Shown here piece by piece: positions 40,976 through 50,001 of a stretch of DNA of 64,000 bases. The first letter of the stretch is position 1. The number at the start of each line of letters is the position of its first letter. The stretch is from the NCBI RefSeq assembly GCF_947501785.1, contig NZ_CANMXB010000001.1, forward strand, positions 1,631,048 through 1,695,047, in the 5' to 3' direction. A model generated the notes under the pieces. The model ran no database searches. It was not told the origin of the DNA and worked only from the letters and a program-made list of their open reading frames with translations. A program made the position numbers and the translations under genes. The stretch comes from an uncultured Litoreibacter sp. Its GTDB lineage: Bacteria > Pseudomonadota > Alphaproteobacteria > Rhodobacterales > Rhodobacteraceae.

Positions 40976-42060
40976 CCCGAAGGGTCTTGATCATTGGCGG
41001 GGGTATTGCCGGCATCTCTGCCGCCGCACGCATCTCGCCAGATGCAGAAGTCACGGTTTTGGAATCCGAAAACGCCATCGGGTATCACGCGACTGGCCGG
41101 TCAGCAGCCGCCTTTCTGAAGGATTACGGCAACGACACCGTGCGGGCCCTGAACTACGCCTCTGCCAACTATCTGGAGACCCACGATCTGCTGTCCCCGC
41201 GCGGCATGTTGTTGCTGGCCAAACCGCACCAATTCGATGCCTTTACGGCCGACTGCCAAGAGCTTGGGATGACCCAACTTGGCTTTGACGAAGCCAGACA
41301 GATGGTTCCTATTCTGAACGCTGACACATGCGCGTTCGCGGCGTATCGCGAGGACGTGTTTGACCTTGATACCGACAAGATGTTGCAGGGATTTGCCAAG
41401 GTCGCGCGTCAAAATGGCGCCGTCATCCGCTGCAACGCGAAAGTGAACTCCATAGTCCGTCGCGGGCGCGTCTGGTCGATTGAGGCCGAAGAGGCCTACG
41501 AAGCCGACATCATCATCAACGCGGCAGGGGCATGGGCGGATCAAATCGCTCAGATGGCAGGTGTGTCCTTGCTGGGGTTTCAGCCGATGCGCAGGTCGAT
41601 GGCGCGTATCCCGGCGCCCGGCGGGCATGACGTCACCAAATGGCCATTCCTGCACGGCGTTCATGACGAGGATGGGGTTTGGTACGCCAAGAATGACGCG
41701 GGGAAGTGGTTGGTTTCGCCTTCCGAAGAGCACCCGATGGACCCGTTTGATGCATATGCGGACGACATGGTGCTCGCCCAGGGGTTGGCCCGGTATGAAC
41801 AGATGGTGACCGAGCCGGTTACCCGGCTGGAAACTTCTTGGGCCGGGCTAAGAACATTTGCCCCGGACCGGGCATTGGTTCTGGGGCGGGACGCAACCAC
41901 GCCGGCGTTTTATTGGTGCGCGGGGCAAGGCGGGTACGGCTTTCAAACCGCCCCCGCTGCGAGCCAGCTACTGGCGGACCTTTTGGCGGGAAGACCCCCA
42001 CAGCTGACGGCTGATGTGATTGAGGCACTGAGCCCCAGCCGTTTCTCTCCAAGCCATTGA
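40972..42060 (+). CDS. FAD-dependent oxidoreductase, DAO superfamily
   Basis: 362 residues. The N-terminal dinucleotide motif LIIGGGIAGISAAARI and ESENAIGYHATGRSAAAFL place it in the D-amino-acid dehydrogenase/glycine-oxidase-like group. IINAAGAWADQIAQMAG and WCAGQGGYGFQTAPA are further FAD-contacting regions. It likely oxidises an amino acid or other 2-substituted acid; the substrate is not readable. It is translationally coupled to the aldo/keto reductase, which hints at successive steps (inference). Confidence 0.88.
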   Translation: MTRRVLIIGGGIAGISAAARISPDAEVTVLESENAIGYHATGRSAAAFLKDYGNDTVRALNYASANYLETHDLLSPRGMLLLAKPHQFDAFTADCQELGMTQLGFDEARQMVPILNADTCAFAAYREDVFDLDTDKMLQGFAKVARQNGAVIRCNAKVNSIVRRGRVWSIEAEEAYEADIIINAAGAWADQIAQMAGVSLLGFQPMRRSMARIPAPGGHDVTKWPFLHGVHDEDGVWYAKNDAGKWLVSPSEEHPMDPFDAYADDMVLAQGLARYEQMVTEPVTRLETSWAGLRTFAPDRALVLGRDATTPAFYWCAGQGGYGFQTAPAASQLLADLLAGRPPQLTADVIEALSPSRFSPSH

Positions 42061-42091
42061 TTTGGTTGGGACCGCCTCTTATGTAAGCGCC

Positions 42092-42436
42092 ATGATGGCA
42101 AGCGATCCAGACCAGATCAAAGACCGGACGGAGCGGAGGCTGGACCGCCAGTTCGATGACATCGCGCGCCGTTTTCCGCTCATGCGCCGCCCGCTAAGTG
42201 CAATCCGCGCGCGGGGGTGGTGGATCGTAAGACTGCCCATAGCGCTGTTGTTTATCGCTGGGGGGATCCTGTCGATTCTGCCTTTTTTGGGGCTTTGGAT
42301 GCTGCCGGTTGGCCTGCTGCTGCTGGCCGTTGACCTGCCGATGCTGCGCGGACCAATGTCCAACACCATGATCCGCACCCGCCGCCGCTACGATCTTTGG
42401 CGCCGACGGCGGGCCAGAAGGAAGCAGTCGAAATAG
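42092..42436 (+). CDS. Small membrane protein of unknown function
   Basis: 114 residues from ATG 42092 (ATG 42095 is also possible). An acidic/basic N-terminal part is followed by two hydrophobic stretches at about residues 45-62 and 66-84 (LPIALLFIAGGILSILPFLG, LWMLPVGLLLLAV). The tail is very Arg-rich (RTRRRYDLWRRRRARRKQSK), which should stay in the cytoplasm. No family recognised. It ends 1 bp before the convergent GcvT-type gene stop. Confidence 0.7.
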   Translation: MMASDPDQIKDRTERRLDRQFDDIARRFPLMRRPLSAIRARGWWIVRLPIALLFIAGGILSILPFLGLWMLPVGLLLLAVDLPMLRGPMSNTMIRTRRRYDLWRRRRARRKQSK

Positions 42437-44923
42437 CTAGCCGTCTACCCGGATCTTTGCATTCTTCGGGTCAAACGGGCTGTCTTCCACAATTTCTGCG
42501 TCCCAAAGCTGGCGTTGCATCCGCACCTTCAGCTTGGTGCCAACGGTCGCCAGATCAGGCGACACGTAGCCCATGCCGATGGATTTCCCGAAGGCCACGG
42601 AATACCCACCCGACGTCAGGCGACCAACCTTGGTGTCCCCATCATAAAGCGCTTCGCGGCCCCACGGGTCCGCGTCATCCGGCCCGTCGATCAACAAAGT
42701 CACGCATTTTGAGCGCACACCAATGGCCTGCATCGCGGCCTTACCGCGGAACTCCTTCTCAAGATCCACGAAGCGCGGCAGGTCAGCCTCCATCGGCGTC
42801 GCATCGCGGCCAAGTTCAGTGCCAAAGGCGCGGTACGACTTTTCCTGCCGCAGCCAGTTTTGCGCCCGCGCGCCCACCAGCTTCATCCCATGTGGCTCGC
42901 CCGCCTTTTCGAGTAGGTCGAACAGGTAGTTCTGCATTTCCATCGGATGGTGCAGCTCCCAGCCCAGTTCACCCGTGTAAGCCACGCGGATCGCGTTGAC
43001 GGGGCACATGCCCAGCTCGATCTGCTTCGCGCTGAGCCACGGGAAGCGCTTATTGCTAAGCGCCGTCGCCGGATCGGCATCCTTGATCACCGCGTTCAGA
43101 ACATCGCGCGATTTTGGCCCGGCAATGGCGAACACGCCCCATTGCGTGGTCACATCCTGACACTCGATACGGCCAAACTCGGCTTCTTTGTCTTCGATGG
43201 ATTTCCTAAGGTAATCAGCATCATAGGCCGTCCATGCGCCCGCCGAGACAAGATAGAATTCATCATCAGCCAAACGCACAATCGTGTATTCCGTGCGGGT
43301 CGTGCCCGCGTCGGTCAAAGCATATGTCAGGTTGATGCGGCCCACGCGGGGCAACTTGTTGGTGGTGAACCAGTCCAGGAACGCGGCGGCACCGGGCCCT
43401 TTGACGATGTGTTTAGTAAAGGCTGTCGCGTCGATCAGGCCCACACCTTCGCGGATGGCCGTTGCCTCTTCGACCGCGTATTGCCACCAACCGCCACGGC
43501 GGAAAGAGCGGCTGTCATGGTCGCTGAACCCTGCGGGTGCGTAGTAGTTCGGCCGTTCCCAGCCGTTCACCCAGCCAAATTGCGCCCCGCGGGCGGCTTG
43601 GCGGTCATAGGCGGGCGAGGTGCGCAGGGGGCGAGCGGCGGGTCGTTCCTCGTCAGGATGGTGCAGAATATAGACGTGGTCGTAGCACTCCTCGTTCTTG
43701 CGCGCCGCAAACTCGGTCGTCATCCACGAGCCGTAGCGTTTGGGATCAAGCGAGGCCATGTCGATCTCGGCTTCGCCTTCGACCATCATCTGAGCCAGAT
43801 AGTATCCCGTACCACCAGCCGCCGTGATCCCGAACGAAAAGCCTTCGGCCAACCACATATTGCGCAGCCCCGGCGCGGGACCGACAAGTGGGTTGCCGTC
43901 TGGCGTGTAGCAAATCGGGCCATTGAAGTCGTCTTTTAGGCCGCAGGTCTCGCACGATGGAATACGATGGATCATGGCCATGTATTGCTCTTCGATCCGC
44001 TCCAGATCGAGCTGGAACAGGTCGGCGCGGAAGCTGTCGGGCACGCCGTATTCGAACCGTGCTGGCGCGTTCTTTTCGTAAACGCCCAATATCCAGCCGC
44101 CGCGTTCTTCACGCACATAAGACTGCGCGTCAGCGTCGCGGATAACCGGATGTTCGGGGTTGTCCTTGCGCCATTCGACCAGCGCGGGGTCCTGCTCCAT
44201 CACGATGAACTGGTGTTCTACCGGGATGGCTGGAATTTTGATCTTCAACAGCTCAGCGGTGCGTTGCGCATGGTTGCCCGTCGCGGTGACCACATGTTCG
44301 GCAGTAATGACTGTTTGCTCGTCGGAGGGCACTAGATTGCCGCCCTTCTCGACCATTTTTGTGACGGTGACCTTCCACTCAGACCCAGTCCACTCGTAGC
44401 CGTCGACCTGCCATTTGCGTTCAATCGTGACGCCATGTTGGCGTGCACCTTTGGCCATGGCCATGGTGACGTCGGCGGGGTTAATGTAGCCGTCGGTTGG
44501 GTGGTATATCGCGCCTTCCAGGTCCTCGGTACGGATCAGCGGCCAGCGGTCCTTGATCTCTTTCGCGGTCAGCCACTCGTAAGGCACGCCCACGGTTTCC
44601 GCCGTTGCCCCGTACAGCGCATATTCATCCATCCGCTCTTTGGTCTGCGCCATGCGCAGGTTGCCGCAGATGGAGAAACCTGCATTCAGGCCCGTCTCTT
44701 CTTCCAGCGTTTTGTAGAATTTGATGGAATAGTCGTGAATATGCGTGGTGGCATAGCTCATGTTGAAATAGGGCAGCAGACCAGCGGCGTGCCACGTGGA
44801 GCCCGACGTCAGCTCATCGCGTTCAAGCAGCATTGTGTCCCAGCCGGCCTTACCCAGATGGTAGGCGATCGACGTACCGACGGCGCCGCCGCCGACAACC
44901 AAAGCTTTGACATGAGTTTTCAT
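42437..44923 (-). CDS. DAO-GcvT fusion flavoprotein (dimethylglycine/sarcosine dehydrogenase-like)
   Basis: 828 residues. Residues about 5-370 form a DAO domain with ALVVGGGAVGTSIAYHLG and STWHAAGLLPYF; the His of WHAAG is the covalent FAD site in mammalian homologues. Residues about 375-430 are the FAO_M linker (SWMTTEFAARKNEECY). Residues about 435-815 are GcvT and GcvT_C folate-binding domains (ATAFTKHIVKGPGAAAFLDW, AYTGELGWELH). Such proteins demethylate N-methylated glycines with transfer to tetrahydrofolate. Dimethylglycine or sarcosine is the likely substrate, but close homologues are varied. A repeat of TGCGAC lies in its promoter. Confidence 0.87.
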   Translation of the reverse strand: MKTHVKALVVGGGAVGTSIAYHLGKAGWDTMLLERDELTSGSTWHAAGLLPYFNMSYATTHIHDYSIKFYKTLEEETGLNAGFSICGNLRMAQTKERMDEYALYGATAETVGVPYEWLTAKEIKDRWPLIRTEDLEGAIYHPTDGYINPADVTMAMAKGARQHGVTIERKWQVDGYEWTGSEWKVTVTKMVEKGGNLVPSDEQTVITAEHVVTATGNHAQRTAELLKIKIPAIPVEHQFIVMEQDPALVEWRKDNPEHPVIRDADAQSYVREERGGWILGVYEKNAPARFEYGVPDSFRADLFQLDLERIEEQYMAMIHRIPSCETCGLKDDFNGPICYTPDGNPLVGPAPGLRNMWLAEGFSFGITAAGGTGYYLAQMMVEGEAEIDMASLDPKRYGSWMTTEFAARKNEECYDHVYILHHPDEERPAARPLRTSPAYDRQAARGAQFGWVNGWERPNYYAPAGFSDHDSRSFRRGGWWQYAVEEATAIREGVGLIDATAFTKHIVKGPGAAAFLDWFTTNKLPRVGRINLTYALTDAGTTRTEYTIVRLADDEFYLVSAGAWTAYDADYLRKSIEDKEAEFGRIECQDVTTQWGVFAIAGPKSRDVLNAVIKDADPATALSNKRFPWLSAKQIELGMCPVNAIRVAYTGELGWELHHPMEMQNYLFDLLEKAGEPHGMKLVGARAQNWLRQEKSYRAFGTELGRDATPMEADLPRFVDLEKEFRGKAAMQAIGVRSKCVTLLIDGPDDADPWGREALYDGDTKVGRLTSGGYSVAFGKSIGMGYVSPDLATVGTKLKVRMQRQLWDAEIVEDSPFDPKNAKIRVDG

Positions 44924-45000
44924 CGGCGCGGTCCCTTAAATAGCGTTGCGCCCTGATTGCCTGCTTTTTGGGTGCCCTGCGAAGCGGGAGTCGACATTCG

Positions 45001-45025
45001 TGCGACAATTGCGACCTACGTCGCA
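45001..45025. promoter_or_regulatory. TGCGAC repeat upstream of the GcvT-type gene
   Basis: TGCGAC occurs at 45001 and 45010. The second copy forms a perfect inverted repeat with GTCGCA (TGCGACCTACGTCGCA, 45010-45025). The site is about 78-102 bp upstream of the GcvT-type start, and inside the 112-bp gap. It is a candidate activator or repressor site. Confidence 0.5.
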
Positions 45026-45035
45026 GCGCGTGTTG

Positions 45036-46037
45036 CTACTCTGTTGGGAAAACGCAGCGCTTGAAGCCCTGCTGGACGGTACAAACCATGCGCTTTGGTG
45101 CCTGATCTTCTTCTTGCGCCGATGATGACCCAAACAGCCCAGACAGTCTGGAAGCGAACGATTGTGGCACCGCTGGTTCATCCGGCTCCGCCGCAAGTGC
45201 CGCTTTGGCCTGTTCCAGCGCTTCTTGCTCCAATTGTTTCGCAATGGCTTCCAAAGGTGACGCCTCGGTCTCGCGTTGATCTGCAGAGGCGAGCAAGAGA
45301 ACATCTGCCTCCCCCATACCCGGCACCGGGTCGGCCATCATTGTGTTCATGGACGCAAGGTCAAGCTGCGCCAAAACCTCCAACACATCCTGATCCTCGC
45401 TGGCGTTGGTCAGCACTTTGATTTCCACCTGACGTCCCATCCGCGCGTTGAATTGCCGGTACGCACGGTCCTCCGAAAGGGCGGTGGGTTCTACGAATTT
45501 CAATCCACGGACGATGGCAAAGTTCTTGGGATTTTCCGCCAACGCCATCACATCCTGCATCATGCCGAGCTGCTTGGCACCGGCTCCCTTCATGATGCGG
45601 GCTGGCAGGAACCGAACCCCCACCACAACCATTGTCTCGCCCTTCGAGTATGTCTTTTCGCGAAGTTGTGTTCCGCGCATGAACCTCTGCGACGCGGCAT
45701 CAAGTGCCGCACTGACGTCAGCGGGGATTTCCCCAATCTCAGACGTTTGCTGCGTCTCAGGCTCAGCTCCGGCGCGCAGAATGTCCATGTCGGCCACGAC
45801 ATAGTCGCGTCGCGACCAGCCCTCCGGCGCCGGACCAAAATAGTCCCCAATGTCTTTGTTCGCCACGGTTTCACGTGTTCGCGCACCGAAGTTTTCCTTC
45901 ACCACAGACACGTAATCCGCGACCGAGAACGACGCGTCCTCCGACAATATGCTCTTTTTCTGAAAATCAATCGCGACCGCTGCGCCAACGGCCATAATCC
46001 CGAAAGTCACCGGTAAAAGAATTGCGAGTTTTGACAT
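45036..46037 (-). CDS. Protein of unknown function with N-terminal membrane anchor
   Basis: 333 residues from ATG 46037 (the frame extends 37 codons upstream over promoter sequence). Residues 3-22 (KLAILLPVTFGIMAVGAAVA) form one membrane segment or an uncleaved signal. The rest is probably periplasmic: it has a central region with MVVVGVRFLPARIMKGAGAK and an acidic, Ala/Gln-rich stretch near residues 260-310. Two Cys near the C-terminus (MVCTVQQGFKRCVFPTE) could form a disulfide. No family recognised. A 14-bp palindrome lies just before the start. Confidence 0.7.
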   Translation of the reverse strand: MSKLAILLPVTFGIMAVGAAVAIDFQKKSILSEDASFSVADYVSVVKENFGARTRETVANKDIGDYFGPAPEGWSRRDYVVADMDILRAGAEPETQQTSEIGEIPADVSAALDAASQRFMRGTQLREKTYSKGETMVVVGVRFLPARIMKGAGAKQLGMMQDVMALAENPKNFAIVRGLKFVEPTALSEDRAYRQFNARMGRQVEIKVLTNASEDQDVLEVLAQLDLASMNTMMADPVPGMGEADVLLLASADQRETEASPLEAIAKQLEQEALEQAKAALAAEPDEPAVPQSFASRLSGLFGSSSAQEEDQAPKRMVCTVQQGFKRCVFPTE

Positions 46038-46049
46038 GTCCACCACCAA

Positions 46050-46063
46050 ATTACAGCTGTAAT
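46050..46063. promoter_or_regulatory. 14-bp palindrome 13 bp upstream of the 333-residue gene
   Basis: ATTACAGCTGTAAT is a perfect palindrome. It lies 12-26 bp before ATG 46037, so it overlaps the region where the ribosome site or transcript start should be. It is a candidate operator. The rest of the 203-bp gap to the lytic transglycosylase gene shows nothing else distinctive. Confidence 0.5.
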
Positions 46064-46240
46064 CCGGAGTTGAATAGTTGGGCTTTGCGGACAAAATGAG
46101 GCAACCGAAAGGCGATTTGGCGCAATGGACGCGCGCCTGCGCAGTCATTGGCCGAGTCCCGCCGGTGGCACAAAACCGCTTTCAGAGCAGGCGTCTTGCC
46201 CCTAAAGTATCAGCGAACTTTGCCAATGGAATGTGTAGTC

Positions 46241-47056
46241 ATGATCAAACGCCGTATTTTCAGAACCTCAGTATTTGCCGCGCTCGTCGCCTCTGCCCCA
46301 GCAATCGCTATCGCCGCTCAATGCGGCAACAATTCTGGCGGGTTTGCCGCATGGAAATCGCAGTTCGCCAAAGAGGCTTCCCAAGCAGGCATTAAGAACG
46401 CGGGCCTGAAGGCTCTGGCGAATGCAAGCTATTCAAAAAGCACGATCGCCGCGGACCGCAACCAAAAGGGCGTGAAATATTCGCTGGACCGGTTCATCAA
46501 GATCAGGCTCGGCTCCGTCGACGGGTTTGCCGCGCAGGCGCGCAAACGAAAGGCTCGCAACCCGGGGTTCTATCAGTCGTTGGAGGCCAAATACGGGGTC
46601 CCAGCAGGCATCTTGCTTGCAATCCATGGCATGGAAACCGGCTTTGGCCGCAACATGGGCAACACGCCGGTTGTGGATTCTATCCTGACAGTGGCTTATG
46701 ATTGCCGCCGCAGCGCGTTTTTTATCCCACACGCCTTGGCTGCACTGGCGATGGTGGATCGTGGTATCCTGTCGCCGGGTCAACGGGGGGCTGCGCATGG
46801 CGAGTTGGGTCACACGCAGTTCTTGCCGGGCAATGCACTGAAATACGGTGTGGATGCCACTGGCGACGGGCGCGCCGATTTCTACAATCAGGCGGACGCT
46901 TTGGCCTCTACCGCCAACTTCCTGCGCGCCAAAGGCTGGCAGCCTGGCCAGCCATACCAACAGGGCACGGCCAACTTCCGGGTTCTGAACGAATGGAATG
47001 CGGCGACCGTTTACCAACAAGCCATTGCCCTGTCGGCAGCGCGGATCGACCGCTAG
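46241..47056 (+). CDS. Lytic murein transglycosylase (MltB-like, SLT_2)
   Basis: 271 residues from ATG 46241; ATG 46226 in frame is an alternative. A signal peptide (VFAALVASAPAIAIAA, cleavage near residue 26) directs export. The catalytic glutamate is Glu132 in ILLAIHGMETGFGRNMG, followed by GELGHTQFLPGNAL. It cleaves peptidoglycan glycan strands with anhydromuramyl formation. The C-terminus lacks a peptidoglycan-binding domain, so it is a short form. It is convergent with the PEBP-like gene. Confidence 0.9.
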   Translation: MIKRRIFRTSVFAALVASAPAIAIAAQCGNNSGGFAAWKSQFAKEASQAGIKNAGLKALANASYSKSTIAADRNQKGVKYSLDRFIKIRLGSVDGFAAQARKRKARNPGFYQSLEAKYGVPAGILLAIHGMETGFGRNMGNTPVVDSILTVAYDCRRSAFFIPHALAALAMVDRGILSPGQRGAAHGELGHTQFLPGNALKYGVDATGDGRADFYNQADALASTANFLRAKGWQPGQPYQQGTANFRVLNEWNAATVYQQAIALSAARIDR

Positions 47057-47063
47057 AGCAGCA

Positions 47064-47465
47064 TTACGGGTATTTGCGTGCTTTCGCCGTTTTGGCGATC
47101 GCGCCGCCGTTCTTCTTGCTTTGAGCCGTAGCACGCCATTCGTAGGTGTGTTGGCCTGATGGCGGGCAGGGGCTTTTGTATTTGAAGGCCCCGGGCTTGA
47201 TCACCTTCTGCCCGCTATAGGCCACGACGCCGCCGCCATGGTTGTAGCTCGGCACATCCCGATCGACCAATTTGAACCGGATGTATTTGGTTCCCGCAGG
47301 CACGTTCCTAACGGCAAATGCCGGGTTGCTGACGCGGTTGGGTTTGCCAGTGGTACACAGCTTCAAGCCGTCCCATGTGAAGTTAATCTCAAACGCATGA
47401 GACGCCGCCGTGGACGTCAGCAAGGCAACGCAGGCGACAGCGAGGGATTTTCTGAATTTCATCAT
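47064..47465 (-). CDS. Small exported protein with PEBP (YbhB/YbcL)-like features
   Basis: 133 residues; the signal peptide ends near residue 24 (SHAF). The mature part has LVDRDVPSYNHGGG (the Asp-x-Asp-x-Pro pattern of phosphatidylethanolamine-binding proteins) and SPCPPSGQHTYEWRATA, the typical later PEBP motif. It is shorter than the usual 150-180 residues. The function is unknown; a lipid or small-molecule binding role is inferred from the family. Confidence 0.72.
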   Translation of the reverse strand: MMKFRKSLAVACVALLTSTAASHAFEINFTWDGLKLCTTGKPNRVSNPAFAVRNVPAGTKYIRFKLVDRDVPSYNHGGGVVAYSGQKVIKPGAFKYKSPCPPSGQHTYEWRATAQSKKNGGAIAKTAKARKYP

Positions 47466-47527
47466 GGTAACACCTTTCTAAGGAACCCTGTCACGATACC
47501 GAAGTTTGGGGCTCCGTCAAACTGACG

Positions 47528-48520
47528 TCACAACATCCCCGGAACGACCTGATCGGGCGGGCGGTGCCCGTCATCGAATGTTTTGATATTGAGCAGAACT
47601 TTCTCACCCATCTCGACCCGACCTTCTTCCGTCGCCGACCCCATATGCGGCAGGGCCACGACATTGGGCAGCTCACGCAATCGGGGGTTGATGTCAGTGC
47701 CGCGTTCGAAAACGTCAAGACCTGCGCCCGCCAGCTCTCCGGCCCTGAGCATCCGCGTCAGCGCGTTCTCGTCTATGACCTCGCCGCGCGAGGTGTTCAC
47801 AATGACCGCCGACGGCTTCATCAACTTCAAGCGGCGCGCGTTCATAAGATGATAGGTTGCAGGCGTGTGCGGGCAGTTGATGGACAGCACGTCCATCCGC
47901 GAAATCATCTGGTCCAGGCTTTCCCAATAGGTTGCCTCCAACCCGTCGGCGATACCTTGATGCACCGGGGTGCGATTGTGGTAATGGATTTGCATCCCGA
48001 AAACCCGCGCGCGCCGGGCGACGGCCTGCCCAATGCGGCCCATTCCCAAAATGCCCAGCCTGCGTCCCGCGATCCGCCCCCCCATCAAGGCGGTTGGCGA
48101 CCAGCCCTCCCAGTCACCGCTTTGCATCTTTGCCAGGCCTTCGGGGATACGACGGGTAACCGACAAGATCAGCGCCAGCGTCATGTCAGCCGTGTCCTCG
48201 GTCACCGCGCCTGGGGTGTTAGACACCAAAATCCCGCGTTGCCTTGCCGTTGCGATGTCGATGTGGTCGACGCCCGCGCCATAATTCGCAATCAATTTCA
48301 GCTTATCGCCTGCCTGCCCCAGCATGCCGGCATCTATCTTGTCGCTCAGCGTCGGCACCAGGACGTCGGTCTCCCGCATCGCTGCTGCAAGTTCGGATTT
48401 GCTCATGGGGTCGTCGCTGTCGCGCAGCCGCACATTGAACAGCTCGCTCATCCGGGTTTCGACGACGTCTGGCAACCGTCGCGTCACGACAACACTTAGC
48501 TTTTGTCTCGGCAAGAGCAC
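47528..48520 (-). CDS. D-2-hydroxyacid dehydrogenase (glyoxylate/hydroxypyruvate reductase-like)
   Basis: 330 residues. NAD(P)-binding motif GRRLGILGMGRIGQAVARRA (about 155-174), substrate-binding NYGAGVDHIDI, catalytic Arg in VNTSRGEVIDE (about 240), Glu near residue 265 and His in VALPHMGSAT (about 288) are present. It reduces glyoxylate or a related 2-oxo acid. The start is GTG 48520; a GGGGAGG ribosome site is better spaced (7 bp) for TTG 48514, which would give a protein two residues shorter. Confidence 0.92.
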   Translation of the reverse strand: MLLPRQKLSVVVTRRLPDVVETRMSELFNVRLRDSDDPMSKSELAAAMRETDVLVPTLSDKIDAGMLGQAGDKLKLIANYGAGVDHIDIATARQRGILVSNTPGAVTEDTADMTLALILSVTRRIPEGLAKMQSGDWEGWSPTALMGGRIAGRRLGILGMGRIGQAVARRARVFGMQIHYHNRTPVHQGIADGLEATYWESLDQMISRMDVLSINCPHTPATYHLMNARRLKLMKPSAVIVNTSRGEVIDENALTRMLRAGELAGAGLDVFERGTDINPRLRELPNVVALPHMGSATEEGRVEMGEKVLLNIKTFDDGHRPPDQVVPGML

Positions 48521-48623
48521 GCCTCCCCGCTGGAATATCTAAATCCATAGTGACAAGATCATCCGCGAAGGGGCAAGGTGAATAAGCCCCGAAGTAAAAA
48601 ATAGCAGTCAGGGCAGGCAGCTT

Positions 48624-49118
48624 ATGAAATCGGTTTTGGGTATGGCGGCTATTTGCGCCGTTTTGTGGTCTGGCCAAGCAATGGCGGCGGAACGTGGTCC
48701 GGTGACCAACTTGCCGATGCCGCGTTTCGTTTCACTAAAAGCATCTGAGGGCAATGTGCGCCGCGGGCCTTCGCTAACCCATCGGATCGACTGGGTTTTC
48801 CAGCGCCGCAACATGCCGCTTCAGATAATCGCCGAACACGGCCATTGGCGGCGTGTCCAGGATCGCGACGGCGCAGGCGGCTGGGTACACTACACCTTGC
48901 TGTCAGGCGTCCGGACCGTGCTGGTCGAAGAGGACATGGCCCCCATTCACAAGCTTGCCGACCCTTCATCTGCGGTTCAGGCCTATGCCGAGGCTGGCGT
49001 CATTGCGCGCTTGGGAAAATGTGTGGATGGCTGGTGCCGCGTCACCGTGGAAGGCTCCAAAGGCTGGATCAAACGCAGCGCGTTTTGGGGATTGATGGCA
49101 GGCGAAACGCGCGAATAG
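48624..49118 (+). CDS. Exported SH3 domain protein
   Basis: 164 residues. A signal peptide (MKSVLGMAAICAVLWSGQAM, cleavage near residue 22) is followed by SH3-like folds: SEGNVRRGPSLTHRIDWVF with GHWRRVQDRDGAGGWVHYTL, and a second half with GVIARLGKCVDGWCRVTVEG, containing two Cys. Such domains bind the cell wall or other envelope targets. The function is unknown. It is convergent with the inositol monophosphatase family gene. Confidence 0.87.
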   Translation: MKSVLGMAAICAVLWSGQAMAAERGPVTNLPMPRFVSLKASEGNVRRGPSLTHRIDWVFQRRNMPLQIIAEHGHWRRVQDRDGAGGWVHYTLLSGVRTVLVEEDMAPIHKLADPSSAVQAYAEAGVIARLGKCVDGWCRVTVEGSKGWIKRSAFWGLMAGETRE

Positions 49119-49140
49119 CGCGAATAGAACGCGTTATTCG
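49111..49140. repeat. Tandem GCGAATAG and short hairpin between convergent genes
   Basis: GCGAATAG is repeated in tandem at 49111 and 49120, and the second copy pairs (CGAATA with TATTCG at 49135-49140) around an 8-nt loop. The repeat includes the SH3 gene stop codon. It may act as a weak bidirectional terminator. Confidence 0.35.
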
Positions 49141-49961
49141 TCGCCAAACAATTCCGAAAGCTGTTCCCAAAGCGGCTCTGATGCGGCGGTCAGCAGATGG
49201 CCCTTACGCATTGCCGGGCTGTAGGATCGCCCGTCCAGCAGGCGCGCCACGCCTCCGGCCTCCTGATAAATCAAAACGCCTGCGGCGTGATCCCACACGT
49301 TCAACATCCCATTGAGGCAGAACTGCGACGCGCCCTGTGTCAGCAAGCGGTATTCGTGGCACGAGCAGCGCAGCGTCTGCGTCCGCCGGAACTTCGGCAA
49401 GGTGGCGGCCAATTGCGCCTGCCGCTCTGCATTGAACAGATACATCCCCACAAAACCGAAGCAATCCGACAATGCGTCAGGTGGTGGTGCAAGCTGCATT
49501 GGTTCGCGCCGCCCATCGGCGCGGCAGAACAAGGCCCCCTGCCCTTTGCGAGCCATGATCCAGTCGTCATAGCTGGGGTCATAGAGCAGCCCGAAAACAG
49601 TCTCGCCGTCCTCGATCACAGCGAGAATTACGCCGTAAGTCGCGACACCATTTGCATAATTCCAGGTGCCGTCAATCGGATCAATAATGACGACCGTTCC
49701 CGGTTCCTTGACCCGCGCAAGGACACTTTTGTCCGCTGACACAGCCTCTTCGCCGACAATCGCAGCGTCTGGCAGAATGTCATGCACCGCCTTGGAGATC
49801 GCCAATTCAGCGGCACGGTCGGCTATGGTGACCAAGTCATCGGGCGCGGACTTGCTGTCGATCTCCAGCGCGCCAAGATTGCGGAAATGCGGCAATATCT
49901 CTGCCTTTGCCACGGCGCGTACGGTTTCAATCAGCGCATCGGTCTGTTCGTCGGTCAGCAT
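49134..49961 (-). CDS. Inositol monophosphatase family protein
   Basis: 275 residues from ATG 49961, which has AGGGA 5 bp upstream; the frame opens 8 codons earlier at a TTG. Metal-binding motifs are GEEAVS (Glu71-Glu72), IDPIDGTWNYANG (Asp94, Asp97) and VWDHAAGVLIYQEAGG near residue 215. It is a Mg2+-dependent phosphatase; the substrate may be an inositol phosphate, histidinol phosphate or another sugar phosphate. It lies 106 bp downstream of the M3 peptidase gene on the same strand. Confidence 0.9.
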   Translation of the reverse strand: MLTDEQTDALIETVRAVAKAEILPHFRNLGALEIDSKSAPDDLVTIADRAAELAISKAVHDILPDAAIVGEEAVSADKSVLARVKEPGTVVIIDPIDGTWNYANGVATYGVILAVIEDGETVFGLLYDPSYDDWIMARKGQGALFCRADGRREPMQLAPPPDALSDCFGFVGMYLFNAERQAQLAATLPKFRRTQTLRCSCHEYRLLTQGASQFCLNGMLNVWDHAAGVLIYQEAGGVARLLDGRSYSPAMRKGHLLTAASEPLWEQLSELFGDE

Positions 49962-50001
49962 AGGCGTCCCTAAATTTGTCCCCAAACCGTCAAACCACTG
50001 C

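Noticed and set aside
42437-44923. DMSP demethylase (DmdA)
   Set aside because: DmdA is a stand-alone GcvT-type protein of about 370 residues; this protein has a large N-terminal FAD domain, so it fits the dimethylglycine/sarcosine dehydrogenase type.
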